A stretch of 64,000 nucleotides of DNA from Lachnospiraceae bacterium (lineage in GTDB: Bacteria; Bacillota; Clostridia; Lachnospirales; Lachnospiraceae), in assembly GCA_009777715.1 (NCBI GenBank), contig WRLH01000016.1, positions 1 through 64,000 on the forward strand, read 5' to 3'. The notes under the pieces are model-generated. The model was not told where the DNA came from. It did no database searches and worked only from the letters and a program-made list of their open reading frames with translations. Shown one piece after another: positions 62,116 to 64,000 of the stretch. Positions within the stretch are counted from its first letter, which is position 1. The number at the start of each line of letters is the position of its first letter. A program made the translations under genes and the position numbers.

Positions 62116-62328
62116 GCGGGGCTCCTTTCTGGGGTTATGGTTTGTTATATTTAAGCCTTTTGTATGAAGCGTCAGGCAAAATATTAACTCCGGACCAACT
62201 TTAGTTGGTTAGCGTCTGTGGCCTAATTGATTTCAAGGCGCCAAGGACGTAATGCAACTAAAGTTGCAACAAGTTATATTTTCCCTTCCTTTCCTATAGT
62301 TTTCGCAGAGTAGATTAAACGCGCAAGG

Positions 62329-62453
62329 CAGATGCAAACTCCAAAGCGGGCCCTTGAGAGATGTCGGTACTTGATTTCGTTTTTTGAAATCTTAGTACCG
62401 CTACATCTCTCATGGAGCGAGAGCGGGCCCCAGCTTGGAGTTATGCAGTCTGC
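62329..62453 (-). repeat. Nested-hairpin repeat, copy 3 (minus strand)
   Basis: Read on the minus strand: outer AACTCCAA / TTGGAGTT, a GC-rich stem built on GGGCCC, then CGCTCTCGCTCC unpaired. A long stem GAGAGATGTAGCGGTAC / GTACCGACATCTCTC follows, with tip stem GATTTC / GAAATC, then CAAGGG. The order of stems and the unpaired strands match copies 1 and 2, while the stem sequences differ on both arms together. Confidence 0.75.
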
Positions 62454-62464
62454 ATAAGCGTTCC

Positions 62465-62538
62465 AAGATATAACTTTTGCAAAAGTGCTTCGCAATAGCG
62501 TTCCACAAAAGTGCGTCGCAAAAGCGCTTCGCACTAAA
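62465..62538. repeat. Short direct repeats after the TPR gene
   Basis: Three imperfect copies of CAAAAGTGCTTCGCA, each followed by a short variant of AGCGTTCCA. No coding role seen. Confidence 0.6.
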
Positions 62539-62610
62539 AAGAACATAGCGGATTACTATGCTCTTCTTTCGTAAAGTATTAATTTCCTCTGGGGCAAGTT
62601 GCCCGGTATG

Positions 62611-64000
62611 CTACGCCCCGGTGATATTGATTTCGATCAGACGCTCATCAGCGCGGCGGGCTTTGTCGGTATCGGGGAAAAATTCGATGACCCTTGCATA
62701 TGCTTCTTTTGCTTTGTCAATTTCGTTGTTCTGCTCGTAGGCGTTTGCGAGATTCCATAAGGCTTCCCCATTGTCGGGGTCATACTGGAAAGCCCTTAAA
62801 AGATGGGGAATTGCGCTAGCGTACTCTTCCATCCTAAAATACTCATACCCAACCTCATAACATAAATCACCAAGCTCAGTCCCAATAACAGAAATAATGC
62901 TGTCATACAGCTCTTTAAAGGCCTGGTCACCGCCTAAAAGCTCATCAAGCGATACACCGTCAAGATATGAAGCAATTTTCTCAAGATGGGATATCTCTTC
63001 CTCATCATCATCCTCAGTCGGCCCAAAGATAAATAAGGCAGCTGCCATCAGCAAATTGTCACTTGTTTCATCGCTGACCGGGTCATTTAGAAACTCGCTA
63101 AGCTCGGCGGCCAGATTCTCATTTTCATCAAGAAGCCGCCTTTCTCTAAGCTCCAAAGCATTTATTGCCGCTGTTTTGACATCCAGCTCTTCGCCGATAA
63201 TCCGGATTTGCTCGGCATGGGCAAATTGGGCTTGCCTTAGCCGCCCCGGCAAAATCAAGCTGACCGCAATCGCAACCCCGATCGAAATACCAATGCCAAA
63301 GTTGAAAAGGGTCGATAAAATCCGGAAATCACGTGACCTGCCCGGCTGGATAATGGTCTCGTTCCCGCTTTGGTAACGGACAACATCATCGCCGCTTTTT
63401 TTACCGTTTCCCTTGACCAAATCCTCCGGCATCATCATCCGGTTCACTTCCTTAAGGTATCTAAGGGTTATCGTGTTGTTGGTGTCAATCTCATTACATC
63501 TTTGCAGCTCATTCTTGGCTAAGTTCCATTCTTCCTCGCCGATATAAAGCAGGGCAAGCAGCTGGTGGGCCCTGACATATTTTGGATTGTATGAAAGGAC
63601 TTTCTTTAGCTGGATAATGGCCAAATCGCGGCTATCCTGATGGCAATAAGACAAGGCTTGGTTATATTTTTTGATCGTTTGATTAATCGTGTCAAGCCTG
63701 GTCTGGTTGGTCTGGATCATTGAAATATAATCATCGGCAATATTCTTGGCCGGCCGGATATTTTTGCTAATGACCCATTCGCTTAAAGCGGAAACCGCCT
63801 CGCCAATCTCAAAATAACATAATCCTAAGAGATTACGTGCCTTAATATTGTTCTTGTTGTACTTTAGGCTTTGTTTTAGCACACTAATTGCGCCGGCCAA
63901 ATCCCTGACCCCGGCTTTCTCTAGTGCTTCATTATATAATCGGTTCGAAGTGGATAAAAGCTTTTTATAAAGGGCAACATCCGCTCCACAGCCGGTACAA
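62611..64000 (-). CDS. Membrane-anchored TPR protein, probable N-terminal zinc ribbon (5' end outside window)
   Basis: At least 462 residues; the frame is open to the window edge, so the start is not included. The visible beginning is CTGCGADVALYKKLL, the second half of what looks like a zinc ribbon. TPR-like helix pairs follow (YNEALEKAGVRDLAGAISVLKQSLKYN, then ARNLLGLCYFEIGEAVSALSEW, AHQLLALLYIGEEEWNLAKNEL). There is one membrane segment at about 235-255 (LFNFGIGISIGVAIAVSLIL), a coiled-coil stretch, and further TPRs outside the membrane (YASAIPHLLRAFQYDPDNGEALWNL). Probably a scaffold with repeats on both sides of the membrane. Function unknown. Confidence 0.75.
   Translation of the reverse strand, partial: CTGCGADVALYKKLLSTSNRLYNEALEKAGVRDLAGAISVLKQSLKYNKNNIKARNLLGLCYFEIGEAVSALSEWVISKNIRPAKNIADDYISMIQTNQTRLDTINQTIKKYNQALSYCHQDSRDLAIIQLKKVLSYNPKYVRAHQLLALLYIGEEEWNLAKNELQRCNEIDTNNTITLRYLKEVNRMMMPEDLVKGNGKKSGDDVVRYQSGNETIIQPGRSRDFRILSTLFNFGIGISIGVAIAVSLILPGRLRQAQFAHAEQIRIIGEELDVKTAAINALELRERRLLDENENLAAELSEFLNDPVSDETSDNLLMAAALFIFGPTEDDDEEEISHLEKIASYLDGVSLDELLGGDQAFKELYDSIISVIGTELGDLCYEVGYEYFRMEEYASAIPHLLRAFQYDPDNGEALWNLANAYEQNNEIDKAKEAYARVIEFFPDTDKARRADERLIEINITGA

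Larger units (their letters stand above)
62116..62610. other. Hairpin-rich intergenic region upstream of spoIIAA
   Basis: 495 bases without a gene. It holds two small palindromes that also pair with each other (CCAACTTTAGTTGG and GCAACTAAAGTTGC, within 62199-62270), then the third nested-hairpin repeat, then direct repeats CAAAAGTGCTTCGCA at about 62475-62535. I see no clear sigma-H or sigma-A promoter for the spoIIA operon. Confidence 0.6.

Overview
The window reads as a chromosomal segment of an anaerobic, spore-forming Firmicute, most like a gut or rumen Clostridia of the Lachnospiraceae type. The spoIIAA-spoIIAB-sigF operon shows sporulation. The ferredoxin-dependent indolepyruvate oxidoreductase IorAB points to an anaerobe. 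The gene order ispF-cysE-cysS-mrnC-rlmB and a pair of proteins that I recall as DUF5716/DUF5717 also fit. No rRNA, CRISPR array, prophage or insertion sequence with a transposase was seen. Taxonomy is inferred from gene content only.

Layout. Positions 1-4030 hold a minus-strand aryl-pyruvate operon (iorA, iorB, phenylacetate-CoA ligase, ACT-domain protein). 4250-5815 hold folA-ilvE. 5914-9984 hold surface proteins: a solute-binding lipoprotein with an extra N-terminal half, a small lipoprotein, and a BspA-type leucine-rich-repeat protein. 9993-16726 carry thyA, a beta-CASP nuclease, a TraX-like protein and a calcium-type P-ATPase. 16915-21045 is the rlmB/mrnC/cysS/cysE/ispF block. 21295-22661 hold yqeK and a MntA-HepT toxin-antitoxin pair. 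22846-34077 is one giant gene for a secreted protein of about 3,740 residues with two GH53 galactanase domains, several carbohydrate-binding domains and a C-terminal LysM. It is preceded by about 900 bases of repeat-rich leader.

34999-39301 run on the plus strand: a class I amidotransferase-type peptidase, rsgA, and an ABC-F ATPase whose leader has a short ORF and a terminator. Two tRNAs follow (Val-TAC and Met-CAT). Then come argS, an MFS-transporter/GH2-glycosidase fusion, queH and a CPBP protease. 46531-54882 is a five-gene block of poorly known proteins: a PurF paralogue with serine in place of the catalytic cysteine, a coiled-coil membrane protein, a repeat protein, an actin/Hsp70-like protein and a 1,205-residue protein. 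54928-64000 hold htpG, a FAD oxidoreductase, a PrsA-like isomerase, a PHP phosphoesterase, the spoIIA operon and a partial TPR protein.

The strongest unexplained signals are four. (1) A dispersed, nested-hairpin repeat occurs in three full copies and one fragment, with compensatory changes in its stems. (2) The 46.5-54.9 kb block. (3) The transporter-glycosidase fusion. (4) Several genes have a -10 box about 6 nt before the start codon, which predicts leaderless mRNAs. A smaller palindromic repeat (ATTGCGG...CCGCAAT) is scattered through the intergenic spaces and has become the C-terminal tail of the P-ATPase.
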